DNA of 29,351 bases from Clostridia bacterium (GTDB taxonomy: Bacteria > Bacillota > Clostridia > Christensenellales > CAG-314), in assembly GCA_900769665.1 (NCBI GenBank), contig CAAGHL010000053.1:1-29351 (forward strand). Reading direction: 5' to 3'. A program made the position numbers and the translations under genes. Each line of letters opens with the position of its first letter. Position 1 is the first letter of the stretch. Below the pieces are notes generated by a model. It did no database searches, had not been told where the DNA came from, and saw only the letters and a list, made by a program, of their open reading frames with translations. Below, piece after piece: positions 7,499 to 16,400 of this stretch.

Positions 7499-8710
7499 TT
7501 ACTTAATGATCTTGGAAACGACGCCGGAACCAACGGTGTGTCCGCCTTCACGAATAGCGAAGCGAAGACCTTCTTCCATAGCGATCGGGGTGATCAAAGC
7601 AACGGTGATGTGAGTGTGGTCGCCGGGCATAACCATTTCCACACCGGGGTCAAGCTCGATGGAGCCTGTAACGTCGGTTGTACGGAAATAGAATTGAGGA
7701 CGGTATCCCTTGAAGAACGGGCTGTGACGTCCGCCTTCTTCCTTAGTCAATACGTAAACTTGACCTTCGAATTCCTTGTGGGGAGTAACGCTCTTGGGTT
7801 TAGCAACGACTTGTCCTCTTTCGATTTCTTTGCGGTCGATACCACGAAGAAGAAGACCAACGTTGTCACCTGCGAAAGCTTCGTCAAGGAGCTTACGGAA
7901 CATTTCGACGCCCGTAACAACGGATGTCTTGATTTCGTCCTTCAAACCAACGATTTCTACGGGGTCAGAGGGCTTTACGGAACCACGTTCAACACGGCCG
8001 GTAGCAACCGTTCCGCGTCCGGTGATGGTGAATACGTCTTCAACGGGCATAAGGAAGGGTTTGTCGGTGTCACGTGCAGGGGTGGGGATGTAAGCGTCAA
8101 CAGCGTCCATCAAGTCAAGAATGGGCTTGTAAACGGGATCGTCGATGTTGTGGTTGCCACCTTGGTAAGCGTCCATAGCCATCTTTGCGGAACCCTTGAT
8201 GATGGGGATGTCGTCGCCGGGGAAGTCGTACTTGCTGAGCAGTTCACGAATTTCCATTTCAACCAATTCAAGAAGTTCGGGGTCGTCGACAAGGTCGGTC
8301 TTGTTCATGAATACAACGATGTAGGGCACACCAACCTGACGAGCAAGAAGGATGTGTTCACGAGTTTGAGGCATCGGGCCGTCTGCGGAAGAAACGACGA
8401 GGATTGCGCCGTCCATTTGTGCAGCACCGGTGATCATGTTTTTAACATAGTCGGCGTGGCCGGGGCAGTCAACGTGTGCATAGTGACGCTTGTCGGTTTC
8501 GTATTCGACGTGTGCGGTGTTGATTGTAATACCACGAGCTCTTTCTTCGGGAGCCTTGTCGATTTGGTCGTAAGCCATAACTTGTGCGTCGTTCTTCATA
8601 GCCATAACCATGGTGATGGCAGCCGTCAACGTGGTCTTACCGTGGTCGACGTGACCGATTGTACCAATGTTGACGTGCGGTTTCGTTCTGTCAAATTTAG
8701 CTTTTGCCAT
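7499..8710 (-). CDS. tuf: Elongation factor Tu
   Basis: A 403-aa GTPase that delivers aminoacyl-tRNA to the ribosomal A site. G1 GHVDHGKT is at residues 19-26, followed by the switch I segment RARGITINTAHVEY, G3 DCPGHADY and G4 NKTD. Domains 2 and 3 follow, with GRGTVATGRVERG and the C-terminal GGHTVGSGVVSKI. The length is a few residues above the common ~395. The ATG at 8710 has AGGAGG upstream. It has its own promoter (8777-8805) as well as read-through from fusA, and a terminator follows. Confidence 0.99.
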   Translation of the reverse strand: MAKAKFDRTKPHVNIGTIGHVDHGKTTLTAAITMVMAMKNDAQVMAYDQIDKAPEERARGITINTAHVEYETDKRHYAHVDCPGHADYVKNMITGAAQMDGAILVVSSADGPMPQTREHILLARQVGVPYIVVFMNKTDLVDDPELLELVEMEIRELLSKYDFPGDDIPIIKGSAKMAMDAYQGGNHNIDDPVYKPILDLMDAVDAYIPTPARDTDKPFLMPVEDVFTITGRGTVATGRVERGSVKPSDPVEIVGLKDEIKTSVVTGVEMFRKLLDEAFAGDNVGLLLRGIDRKEIERGQVVAKPKSVTPHKEFEGQVYVLTKEEGGRHSPFFKGYRPQFYFRTTDVTGSIELDPGVEMVMPGDHTHITVALITPIAMEEGLRFAIREGGHTVGSGVVSKIIK

Positions 8711-8776
8711 TGTAGTAGTTCCTCCTAATTATTGATGTTGTCAAAAAATTTGTTTGATTTAGAGTTTTACGACTCA

Positions 8777-8805
8777 ATTATACCCTATTTTTTCGTTTTG
8801 GTCTA
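8777..8805 (-). promoter_or_regulatory. Internal promoter of tuf
   Basis: On the minus strand TAGACC (8800-8805), 17 nt, perfect TATAAT (8777-8782), within the 118-nt fusA-tuf gap. This would allow extra EF-Tu synthesis relative to EF-G. Confidence 0.75.
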
Positions 8806-8828
8806 CACTTTTACGATATTTTCCAAAA

Positions 8829-10928
8829 CTATTTTGCGGCGCCGTCCTTGACAATCTTGTCACGTACGGATTTGGGTACTTCCGCAAAGTGGTCGAATTG
8901 CATGGAGTAGTTACCTCTGCCTTGCGTACGACTGCGAAGGTCGGTTGCGTAACCGAACATTTCCGCAAGAGGTATAAAGGAGTCGATTACTTGTACTCCG
9001 TTGCGAAGTTCGATACCGGACACGCTTCCGCGACGTGCGGTTACGTTGCCCATTACATCGCCCAAGTACTCTTCGGGAAGAGTGATTTCCACCTTCATCA
9101 TGGGTTCGAGCAATACAGGTTCGGCGATTGCGGCGGCGTTTTTGAATGCCAACGAACCGGCAATCTTGAATGCCATTTCCGAGCTGTCCACAGGGTGGAA
9201 GCTACCGTCGAATACAGTAACTTTGAAGTCCACAACTTCGTATCCTGCCAGAGGACCGCTCTTGGCGGCTTCTTGGATACCGTTGTTGATGGGTTGAATG
9301 TATTCCTTGGGGATGCTGCCGCCGACGGTTGCGTCGACGAATTCGTAGCCCTTGCCTGCTTCTTGCGGCTCGAGGCGAATTTTACAGTGACCGTACTGAC
9401 CTTTACCGCCGGATTGACGCACGTACTTACCTTCGGCTTCCACACTCTTGCGGATGGTTTCGCGGTAGGATACTTGCGGCTTACCGATGTTGGCTTCCAC
9501 CTTGAACTCACGCAACAATCTGTCGACGATGATTTCGAGGTGCAACTCGCCCATACCGGCAATAATGGTTTGCCCGGTTTCTTGGTCGGTGTAAGTCTTG
9601 AATGTGGGGTCTTCCTCGGCGAGTTTGATGAGCGCGAGGGTCATCTTTTCTTGTCCTGCCTTGGTCTTAGGCTCGATTGCAACCTTAATAACGGGTTCGG
9701 GGAACACCATACTTTCCAACACAATGGGGTTGTTCTCCACACAAAGCGTGTCACCCGTGGTTGTTTCCTTCAAACCGACCAATGCGACGATTTCGCCTGC
9801 GTAGGTTTCGGGGATTTCCTCACGTTGAGCGGCGTGCATTTGCAATACCTTGGTTACGCGTTCGCGCTTGCCCTTGGTGCTGTTGTACACGTAGCTACCT
9901 GCTTGCAACGTACCGCTGTATACGCGGCAGTAGCACAGTTTGCCCACAAACGGGTCGGCGACAATCTTGAATGCAAGTCCGCAGAACGGCTCGTTGTCGT
10001 CCGTCTTGCGTACGATTTGCTTGTCGTGATCCTTGACGTCGAAACCGACAACGTGGTCCACGTCTACGGGGCTGGGAAGGTAATCGCAAACTGCGTCGAG
10101 TAGCTTTTGAACACCCTTGTTTTTGTAGGAAGATCCGCAAAGTACGGGGTTGACCTTCAACTCGATAACTGCCTTACGCAGTGCCGTCTTGATTTCGTCT
10201 ACGGACAAATCACCCTCGGCAAAGAACTTTTCCATGAGTGCGTCGTCCGTACCTGCGACAAATTCGACAAGCTCTTCGTGAGCGGCGTTTACTTCGTCGA
10301 CCATATCTGCAGGCACTTCTGCCTCGTCGATATGCATACCTGTAGGATCGTTGTAGATATATGCTTTCTTGGTGATGACGTCTACGATACCTTTGAAGGT
10401 TTCTTCCTTGCCGATGGGCAATTGAATGGGAAGCGCGTTAGCCTTCAAACGCTCGCGCATCATCTTGACAACGTTGTGGAAGTTTGCACCGTTGATGTCC
10501 ATCTTGTTGACGAACGCAATACGAGGTACCTTGTATTTGGACGCTTGGTGCCACACCGTTTCGCTTTGCGGCTCGACGCCGCCCTTAGCGCAGAACACTG
10601 CAACCGCACCGTCCAATACGCGCAAGGAACGTTCCACTTCGACGGTAAAGTCGACGTGACCCGGGGTGTCGATAAGGTTGATACGGTAGTCAACGTTGTT
10701 GTAGTGGTTGACCCAATGGACGGTGGTAGCGGCACTTGCGATAGTGATACCGCGCTCTTGCTCCTGCGCCATGCTGTCCATTACAGCCGTACCTTCGTGT
10801 ACTTCACCCAGTTTGCGTGTTTTTCCGGAGAAAAACAGTATTCTTTCGCTGGTAGTTGTCTTTCCTGCGTCGATGTGCGCCATGATACCGATGTTACGCA
10901 CGTTTTGCAGCGGATAAATTCTTGCCAT
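8829..10928 (-). CDS. fusA: Elongation factor G
   Basis: A 699-aa translocase GTPase catalysing mRNA-tRNA movement after peptide transfer. G1 AHIDAGKT is at residues 17-24, with the switch I segment QERGITIASAATTVHW, G3 DTPGHVDF and G4 NKMD. Domain IV carries the conserved YRETIRKSVEAEGKYVRQSGG and GQYGHCKIRLEP, and domain V the GNVTARRGSVSG motif. Length is normal. It starts 20 nt after the rpsG stop with GGGAG upstream. The sequence shows the canonical str order. Confidence 0.99.
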   Translation of the reverse strand: MARIYPLQNVRNIGIMAHIDAGKTTTSERILFFSGKTRKLGEVHEGTAVMDSMAQEQERGITIASAATTVHWVNHYNNVDYRINLIDTPGHVDFTVEVERSLRVLDGAVAVFCAKGGVEPQSETVWHQASKYKVPRIAFVNKMDINGANFHNVVKMMRERLKANALPIQLPIGKEETFKGIVDVITKKAYIYNDPTGMHIDEAEVPADMVDEVNAAHEELVEFVAGTDDALMEKFFAEGDLSVDEIKTALRKAVIELKVNPVLCGSSYKNKGVQKLLDAVCDYLPSPVDVDHVVGFDVKDHDKQIVRKTDDNEPFCGLAFKIVADPFVGKLCYCRVYSGTLQAGSYVYNSTKGKRERVTKVLQMHAAQREEIPETYAGEIVALVGLKETTTGDTLCVENNPIVLESMVFPEPVIKVAIEPKTKAGQEKMTLALIKLAEEDPTFKTYTDQETGQTIIAGMGELHLEIIVDRLLREFKVEANIGKPQVSYRETIRKSVEAEGKYVRQSGGKGQYGHCKIRLEPQEAGKGYEFVDATVGGSIPKEYIQPINNGIQEAAKSGPLAGYEVVDFKVTVFDGSFHPVDSSEMAFKIAGSLAFKNAAAIAEPVLLEPMMKVEITLPEEYLGDVMGNVTARRGSVSGIELRNGVQVIDSFIPLAEMFGYATDLRSRTQGRGNYSMQFDHFAEVPKSVRDKIVKDGAAK

Positions 10929-10948
10929 TACCGAATAAACTCCCTATA

Positions 10949-11419
10949 CTACCATCTGAAATGCGCAAATGCCTTGTTTGCTTCGGCTGCTCTGTGCATT
11001 TCTTCCTTTCTCTTGAATGCTCCGCCGGTTTCGTTGGCTGCGTCCATGAGTTCGCCTGCCAAACGTTGGTACATGTTGCGGTCGCTACGTTTGCGAGCAA
11101 ACATAACAAGCCAACGGATAGCCAATGTTTGACGTCTTTCGGGACGGACTTCCATGGGTACTTGGTAGTTTGCACCGCCTACACGACGAGCTTTGCACTC
11201 CAGCATAGGCATAAGATTGTTGATTGCTTTGTTGAACACTTCCATCGGGTCCTGACCAGTCTTGGCTTTGATTTCGTCAAAAGCGCCGTAGACAATTTCT
11301 TGGGCAGTACCCTTTTTGCCGTCCTGCATAACTTGGTTGATGACCTTGGTCACAACTTTGCTGCCATACACGGGATCGGGAAGAACATCCCTCTTGGGGA
11401 CACCACTTCTTCTGGGCAT
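10949..11419 (-). CDS. rpsG: 30S ribosomal protein S7
   Basis: A 156-aa protein that nucleates assembly of the 30S head and contacts E-site tRNA. MPRRSGVPKRDVLPDPVYGSK at the start, NNLMPMLECKARRVGGANYQVP in the middle and NKAFAHFRW at the end are diagnostic. The ATG at 11419 has a strong AAGGAGG. The stop is TAG, which shows that amber is an ordinary stop codon in this genome. It is preceded by an unusually long 208-nt gap after rpsL. Confidence 0.98.
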   Translation of the reverse strand: MPRRSGVPKRDVLPDPVYGSKVVTKVINQVMQDGKKGTAQEIVYGAFDEIKAKTGQDPMEVFNKAINNLMPMLECKARRVGGANYQVPMEVRPERRQTLAIRWLVMFARKRSDRNMYQRLAGELMDAANETGGAFKRKEEMHRAAEANKAFAHFRW

Positions 11420-11627
11420 GTGTCTTTTCCTCCTTATAAGAATAAATTTAATTTTGTTTTACCAACCAATACAGCCAACTCGACACGTCGCTCCACCGAC
11501 GCGGAGAAACTTCTGCACCATCTACGGACGACCGTAGGGCATACTGCTTACGGGGAAAAGTCAAAATTAAACAATCCGACTATTCACCAATTGAACTGTA
11601 GTTAGTTTGTCCCTACCTAACAAAGGC
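11420..11627 (-). promoter_or_regulatory. 208-nt structured leader between rpsL and rpsG
   Basis: There is no ORF with a ribosome binding site here. Two compact hairpins are visible: a perfect 6-bp stem with tetraloop at 11522-11537 (CTACGG/CCGTAG) and a 5-bp stem at 11486-11501 (CGTCG/CGACG). I found no strong promoter. In E. coli the S12-S7 spacer is the S7 translational repressor site, so a similar feedback element is possible, but that is inference. Confidence 0.4.
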
Positions 11628-12002
11628 TTAGTTCTTGGGACGTTTTGCGCCGTACTTGCTGCGGGCTTGTCTGCGGTTTGCAACGCCGGAAGCGTCCAAC
11701 GTACCGCGGATGATGTGGTAACGAATACCGGGCAGGTCACGTACTCTGCCGCCGCGAATCAATACAACGCTGTGCTCTTGAAGGTTGTGACCTTCACCGG
11801 GAATGTAGCATGTACCTTCCATACCGTTGGTACGACGTACACGTGCAATCTTACGAAGAGCAGAGTTAGGCTTTTTGGGAGAAGTGGTCGTAACGTTCAA
11901 GCATACGCCGCGCTTTTGAGGACAGCTGTCCAGAAGGGGAGATTTGCTCTTTTCCGCATCGCGTCTTCTACCTTGCTTAATCAATTGGTTGATTGTTGCC
12001 AT
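11628..12002 (-). CDS. rpsL: 30S ribosomal protein S12
   Basis: A 124-aa decoding-centre protein. MATINQLIKQGRR at the start and the TTSPKKPNSALRKIARV loop are diagnostic. The start is the ATG at 12002, 7 nt after AAGGAGG. A longer in-frame reading to 12146 would run through the leader and is not credible. The second decoding-centre loop reads GGRVRDLPG. The Lys usual at position 88 (E. coli K87/K88 by convention) is Arg, encoded by CGT at 11739-11741; this change is known from streptomycin-resistant strains of other bacteria. It lies 116 nt downstream of the L7Ae-like gene. Confidence 0.97.
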   Translation of the reverse strand: MATINQLIKQGRRRDAEKSKSPLLDSCPQKRGVCLNVTTTSPKKPNSALRKIARVRRTNGMEGTCYIPGEGHNLQEHSVVLIRGGRVRDLPGIRYHIIRGTLDASGVANRRQARSKYGAKRPKN

Positions 12003-12118
12003 TTTTTTACCTCCTTTCAATAGTGAATGTCGGATGTCCTTATACGGATTCCATATATGCACGCGGCTTGCGCCACGGACATAACAACTAAGTATTGTTG
12101 ACAGATTGCAAACAATTA

Positions 12119-12355
12119 TTACTTCACCGTGCCTACCACACCGCACGGAACGTCGATGCCGTACTCGTCGGCAATTTCACGCATGGTGCTGCGAAGCAAA
12201 TACTTGACGTTGTGCTTGCGAGCTTCGGCGATAAGCAATTTGGTGTAGTCGGCGTCGCAATCGACGGCAATGCGCATTTCCGCAATTTTGCCGCATTTGA
12301 GTTCCCTCAAAACCTGCTTTTTGCCCACCACTACATTGTGATAATCGTTATTCAT
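12119..12355 (-). CDS. L7Ae/L30e-family K-turn RNA-binding protein (YbxF/RplGB-like)
   Basis: A 78-aa protein with the L7Ae fold pattern: VVVGKKQVLRELKCGKIAEMRIAVDCDADYT followed by LLIAEARKHNVKYLLRSTMREIADEYGI and the PCGVVG strand. In Bacillus subtilis the equivalent gene ybxF lies between rpoC and rpsL and its product binds kink-turn RNA. Position here is the same. The start at 12355 has only a weak GGTGA site. A strong promoter ends about 16 nt upstream, giving a very short leader. First gene of the str operon. Confidence 0.93.
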   Translation of the reverse strand: MNNDYHNVVVGKKQVLRELKCGKIAEMRIAVDCDADYTKLLIAEARKHNVKYLLRSTMREIADEYGIDVPCGVVGTVK

Positions 12356-12370
12356 AAGTCACCAACGTAT

Positions 12371-12399
12371 ATTTTACCAAAATATGCAAAACCCGTCAA
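12371..12399 (-). promoter_or_regulatory. Proximal promoter (P2) of the L7Ae-like/str operon
   Basis: On the minus strand TTGACG (12394-12399), 17 nt, TAAAAT (12371-12376) with extended -10 TGG. A small inverted repeat CGTCAA-N5-TTGACG overlaps the -35. The implied leader to the ATG is about 10 nt. Confidence 0.8.
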
Positions 12400-12562
12400 C
12401 TGTTTTGACGCAATAGGTAGCGACAATACAGCCGACGGGCGCAAATAATTTGTAATAAATATGTTGTTTGCCGCAGTTGAAAGCATGTTGCGGTGCGTAA
12501 GGGCAATTTAGCAGGCGTAAATTATGGTCACATACCTCATATACGCCTAATTTTCAAGCGAT
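12400..12562 (-). other. Transcribed spacer between tandem promoters P1 and P2, no gene seen
   Basis: A transcript from P1 would run through here. It can form a hairpin with stem GGCGTA/TACGCC (about 12515-12548) and another with CCGCA/TGCGG. A half-site AATTGCCC like those at P1 recurs near 12508. A tiny frame MRYVTIIYAC exists in the first hairpin without a good ribosome binding site, so I do not call it. No T-run terminator is seen. Confidence 0.35.
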
Positions 12563-12598
12563 TCGCCCAATTATACCGTCAAATTGGGCGATTGTCAA
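12563..12598 (-). promoter_or_regulatory. Distal consensus promoter (P1) overlaid by a 10-bp palindrome
   Basis: On the minus strand a perfect TTGACA (12593-12598), 17 nt, TATAAT (12570-12575). A perfect inverted repeat TCGCCCAATT-N9-AATTGGGCGA (12563-12591) covers the spacer and the -10. A related half-site ATTGCCCAA lies just upstream of the -35 near 12605-12613. The arrangement is that of a repressor operator blocking a strong promoter. The first gene downstream on this strand is the L7Ae-like gene. Confidence 0.75.
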
Positions 12599-12753
12599 TA
12601 AGTTTGGGCAATTCATCGCACAAATTAAACCAAAATTAAGCGATTGGAGTCACTGCCAAGACAATACATTTTGTATATCAAAAGAAAGCAATGCCGTCAA
12701 AATAAAGAATTAGCCTTAAAACTCCGATTTATATATGGTAGTAGCGCATTTTG

Positions 12754-13248
12754 TTATTTGTTTGCCGACTGCATTTTACCTTCAAACAATGTTTCAAAAT
12801 CTTCCGTGGTGCCGCTGCAAAGCAAACTTTTTTGACAAATACAATCGTCTGCCGAGGCAAAGCTTTCGGAAAATACTATGCGGTAAAACTCGCCGTAATC
12901 GACGACTTTTTGCACGCTTTCGACGGATTTTTTGTCGGAGTTTTTACCGCTACTGTATTTGATTTCCCCGTCCTCGACAACGACGTTGCGATTGCACACG
13001 TCCTTGTAACCGCGAGCGGCGTTTACGATCAACGCGCACACCATCAGCACGACGGACAATCCCAATACGCCTATGCCCACCCAACCGAGTATGTGGCAAA
13101 CAGAGATGTTGTACGTAAGCAACAGTAGCGAGGCAGGCAACAACCCCACCGCGACAATCAACAAAAACCTCATCATGTACTTATTAAATTGCTTGACGGC
13201 AAACTTCTTTGCCTCGCCGTCCAACATACCGCTAAATTCGATTTTCAT
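12754..13248 (-). CDS. Small membrane protein, possibly YcxB-like
   Basis: A 164-aa protein with two adjacent hydrophobic helices at about residues 25-46 and 51-77. A soluble C-terminal part follows (VVVEDGEIKYSS ... SVQKVVDYGEFYRIVF ... DFETLFEGK). Two transmembrane helices followed by a small beta-rich domain of this type resemble the YcxB/bacterial-PH-like proteins. The match is by pattern only and the role is unknown. I use the ATG at 13248 because GTGAGGA lies 7 nt upstream; a longer in-frame start at 13293 has no ribosome binding site. It has its own promoter and is not part of rpoBC. Its insertion between rpoC and the L7Ae-like gene is unusual. Confidence 0.75.
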   Translation of the reverse strand: MKIEFSGMLDGEAKKFAVKQFNKYMMRFLLIVAVGLLPASLLLLTYNISVCHILGWVGIGVLGLSVVLMVCALIVNAARGYKDVCNRNVVVEDGEIKYSSGKNSDKKSVESVQKVVDYGEFYRIVFSESFASADDCICQKSLLCSGTTEDFETLFEGKMQSANK

Positions 13249-13340
13249 ATTTTTCCTCACAAACTTGTAATGCTTTTTACAATACGTATGCATTTTTTCG
13301 CAACATGCACGCCACTATATATACGCATATATCTACGTTT

Positions 13341-13369
13341 ATTGTACAGTAAAAACACCTGTTTGTCAA
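13341..13369 (-). promoter_or_regulatory. Promoter of the small membrane protein gene
   Basis: On the minus strand TTGACA (13364-13369), 17 nt, TACAAT (13341-13346), immediately after the rpoC terminator. It leaves a leader of about 85 nt. Confidence 0.87.
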
Positions 13370-13372
13370 TAC

Positions 13373-13412
13373 AAAAAAACAACGGGCGCAAGCGTTGGCT
13401 CACGTCCGTTGT
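13373..13412 (-). terminator. Intrinsic terminator of rpoB-rpoC
   Basis: Minus-strand outer stem ACAACGG (13406-13412) with CCGTTGT (13379-13385), with an inner extended imperfect stem, followed by seven T residues. It lies 73 nt after the rpoC stop. Confidence 0.9.
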
Positions 13413-13484
13413 ATGTTGTTTGTTTTTAGCTTTGGCTTGCGTTACGACATTTGTCGCACGCTAGCCTTGCCTTGTCGGGAGAGA

Positions 13485-16400
13485 TTACTCCACGTCGGTG
13501 GTTTCGTCTTCGGCTTCCTCGTCCGCTTCGTCTTGCTTGGGTACAAGCTCCATTTCGCGGTATTGGGCAAGTCCCGTACCTGCGGAGATCATCTTGCCGA
13601 TGATTACGTTTTCCTTCAAGCCGTACAAGGGGTCGCGCTTGTTTTTGATTGCGGCTTCCGTCAATACGCGGCTTGTTTCTTGGAAGGATGCTGCCGACAG
13701 GAAGCTGTCCGTTGCCAAGGACGCCTTGGTGATACCAAGCAATATACGTTTCGCCGTTGCAGGTACGCCGTCTTCCTCCAATGCCTTGTTGTTGGCTTCC
13801 TCAAACTTGAAGATGTCCACAACTTCACCGGGGAGCATATCCGTGTCGCCTGCATCCTCGATACGTACCTTGCGTAGCATTTGACGTACGATGACTTCCA
13901 CGTGCTTGTCGTTGATTTCGACGCCGTTGGTACGGTAGGTCGCTTGTACTTCCTTGACGAGGTACTCCTCCACCGCGCGCAGTCCCTTGGTGGACAGCAA
14001 GTCTTGCGGATAGATGGAGCCTTCGGTCAGCGGTTGTCCGCTTTCCACCTTGTCGCCGTTGTGTACCATGATACGTGACGTGTAGGGGATTGCGTATTCC
14101 GTCATCTTGCCGTTGGCGTCGGTGACTTGTACAACCTTCTTTTCGGTGTTTTGCGGGACGGTGCATGTACCGCTTACTTCGCTGATTACCGCACATCCCT
14201 TGGGTTTACGCGCTTCGAACAATTCCTCTACGCGCGGCAAACCTTGTGTAATATCGTCGCTGGTTGCAACGCCGCCGGTGTGGAACGTACGCATTGTAAG
14301 CTGTGTACCGGGTTCACCGATGGATTGCGCCGCAATTACGCCGACAGCCTCGCCGAGGTTGACGGGTTTGCCCGTAGCCATGTTGCTACCGTAGCACTTG
14401 CAGCATACGCCGTGCTCGCTACGGCAAGTAAGTACCGTACGCATGTACAGTTTGTTGATGCCTGCCTTGACGATTTCTGCGGCAAGGTCGTCGGTGATCA
14501 TTGTGTCGCCGGGACAAATCACTTCGCCCGTTGTGGGGTTGACAACGTCGTCGATGACGTACTTACCGACAATACGGTCTTCAAACTTTTCGATGATTTC
14601 GTCCTTACCGGAACCGCGGAAGGCTTCGATCCACATACCTTGCGGACGGCTGCCTGCCGAGCAGTCTTCTTCGCGGACGATAACGTTTTGCGCTACGTCT
14701 ACAAGACGACGAGTAAGGTAACCGGAGTCTGCCGTTTTCAGTGCGGTATCTGCCAAACCTTTACGTCCGCCGTGCGAAGAAATGAAGTATTCCAACACGG
14801 ACAAACCTTCACGGAAGCATGCCTTAACGGGCAACTCGATGGTACGACCGGAGGGGTCGCTCATCAATCCGCGCATACCGCACAATTGACGAATCTGGTT
14901 CATGCTACCACGGGCGCCGGAGTCAGCCATCATCCAAATGGGGTTGTCCTCTTCCATTACGTCCTTAACCAAGCCTTCCACTTGTCCTGCGGCGTCCTTC
15001 CACACGTCGATAACCGACTTGTAGCGTTCGTTTTCCGTCAGGAAACCTTCGTTGAAGTTGTTTTCGATAGCGATTACCTCTTGCTCCGCCTTGTGCATGA
15101 TTTCCTTCTTTTGGGTAGGGATGTTCATGTCGAACACGCTTGTGGTAAGACCGCTGATTGTAGAATATTTGTAACCGAGTGCCTTGACGTTGTCAAGCAT
15201 AACCGCAGTAGGCGTCGTACCGCGCAGTTTGAAGCACTTTTCGACGATTTTGCTAAGTTGCTTTTTGCCGACAAGGTAACTCTTGGGGTTGCCGATCATG
15301 TCGGGAGTCAACTCGAGGGGGATGCCCAACGTGTGACGTTCGTACTCGCGCTTGGCAAGTATTTCGGGGTCGGTGATGTAGGGGCTTTCAGCAGAGGAGT
15401 CCACTCCGTCGTAGTAGATAGCTTGACTGAAGATGGTACGACCAACAGTTGTCCAAATCTTTTTGCCGTCCGGTTGGCGAATGTTGACGACGGTGTGCAA
15501 CGTGATGTCGTGTGCGACATACGCTTCGTACGCTTCGTCGAAACTGCTGTAGTAGTTGGCTTTACGCAACAAAGCCACTTCCTCTTCCGTCAGCGCGCGC
15601 TCGAAACGCGTGTGATCGTACAAGTTCATGATTTGTTGCATTTCGGCAACGTTTCCGCGCACGGTGGTCAGGTAGTAGCAACCCAAGACCATGTCCTGCG
15701 TGGGGGAAATTACCGGTTTACCGTCGGACAACTTCAAAATGTTGTTGGCGGCAAGCATAAGGAAGCGAGCTTCCGTTTGCGCCTCGATACTGAGGGGTAC
15801 GTGCACTGCCATTTGGTCGCCGTCGAAGTCGGCGTTGAATGCCGTACATGCCAACGGATGCAGTTTGATTGCTCTACCCTCGACAAGGACGGGTTCAAAC
15901 GCTTGAATGGACAAACGGTGCAACGTAGGCGCACGGTTGAGCATTACGGGGTGGTCCTTGATGACGCTTTCCAAAATATCCCACACTTTTGCGTCGGCGC
16001 GTTCCACACGCTTCTTTGCCGACTTGACGTTGTGACATTGGTTGGACTCGACAAGCTTTTTCATTACAAACGGCTTAAAGAGTTCCAACGCCATTTCCTT
16101 GGGAATACCGCATTGGTGAAGTTTCAGTTCCGGTCCTACTACGATAACGGAACGACCTGAGTAGTCGACACGTTTACCGAGCAAATTTTGACGGAAACGA
16201 CCTTGCTTACCGCGGAGCAAACCGCTCAGAGATTTCAATTCACGGTTGCCTGCGCCGGTTTGCGGACGTTTGCTGCGGCTGTTGTCCAAAAGACTGTCAA
16301 CGGCGTCTTGCAACATACGCTTTTCGTTGTTGATGAGGATTTCGGGCGCATTGATTTCGATAAGTCTCTTCAAACGGTTGTTGCGGTTGATTACGCGACG

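Noticed and set aside
12003..12118. Separate promoter for rpsL
   Set aside because: TTGTTT and TACTTA-like boxes are present, but the spacing (15 nt) and match are poor compared with the clear promoters upstream of the L7Ae-like gene.
12003..12146. N-terminal extension of S12 of 48 residues
   Set aside because: A canonical AAGGAGG-ATG with the conserved MATINQL start lies at 12002; the extension has no ribosome binding site and no family counterpart.
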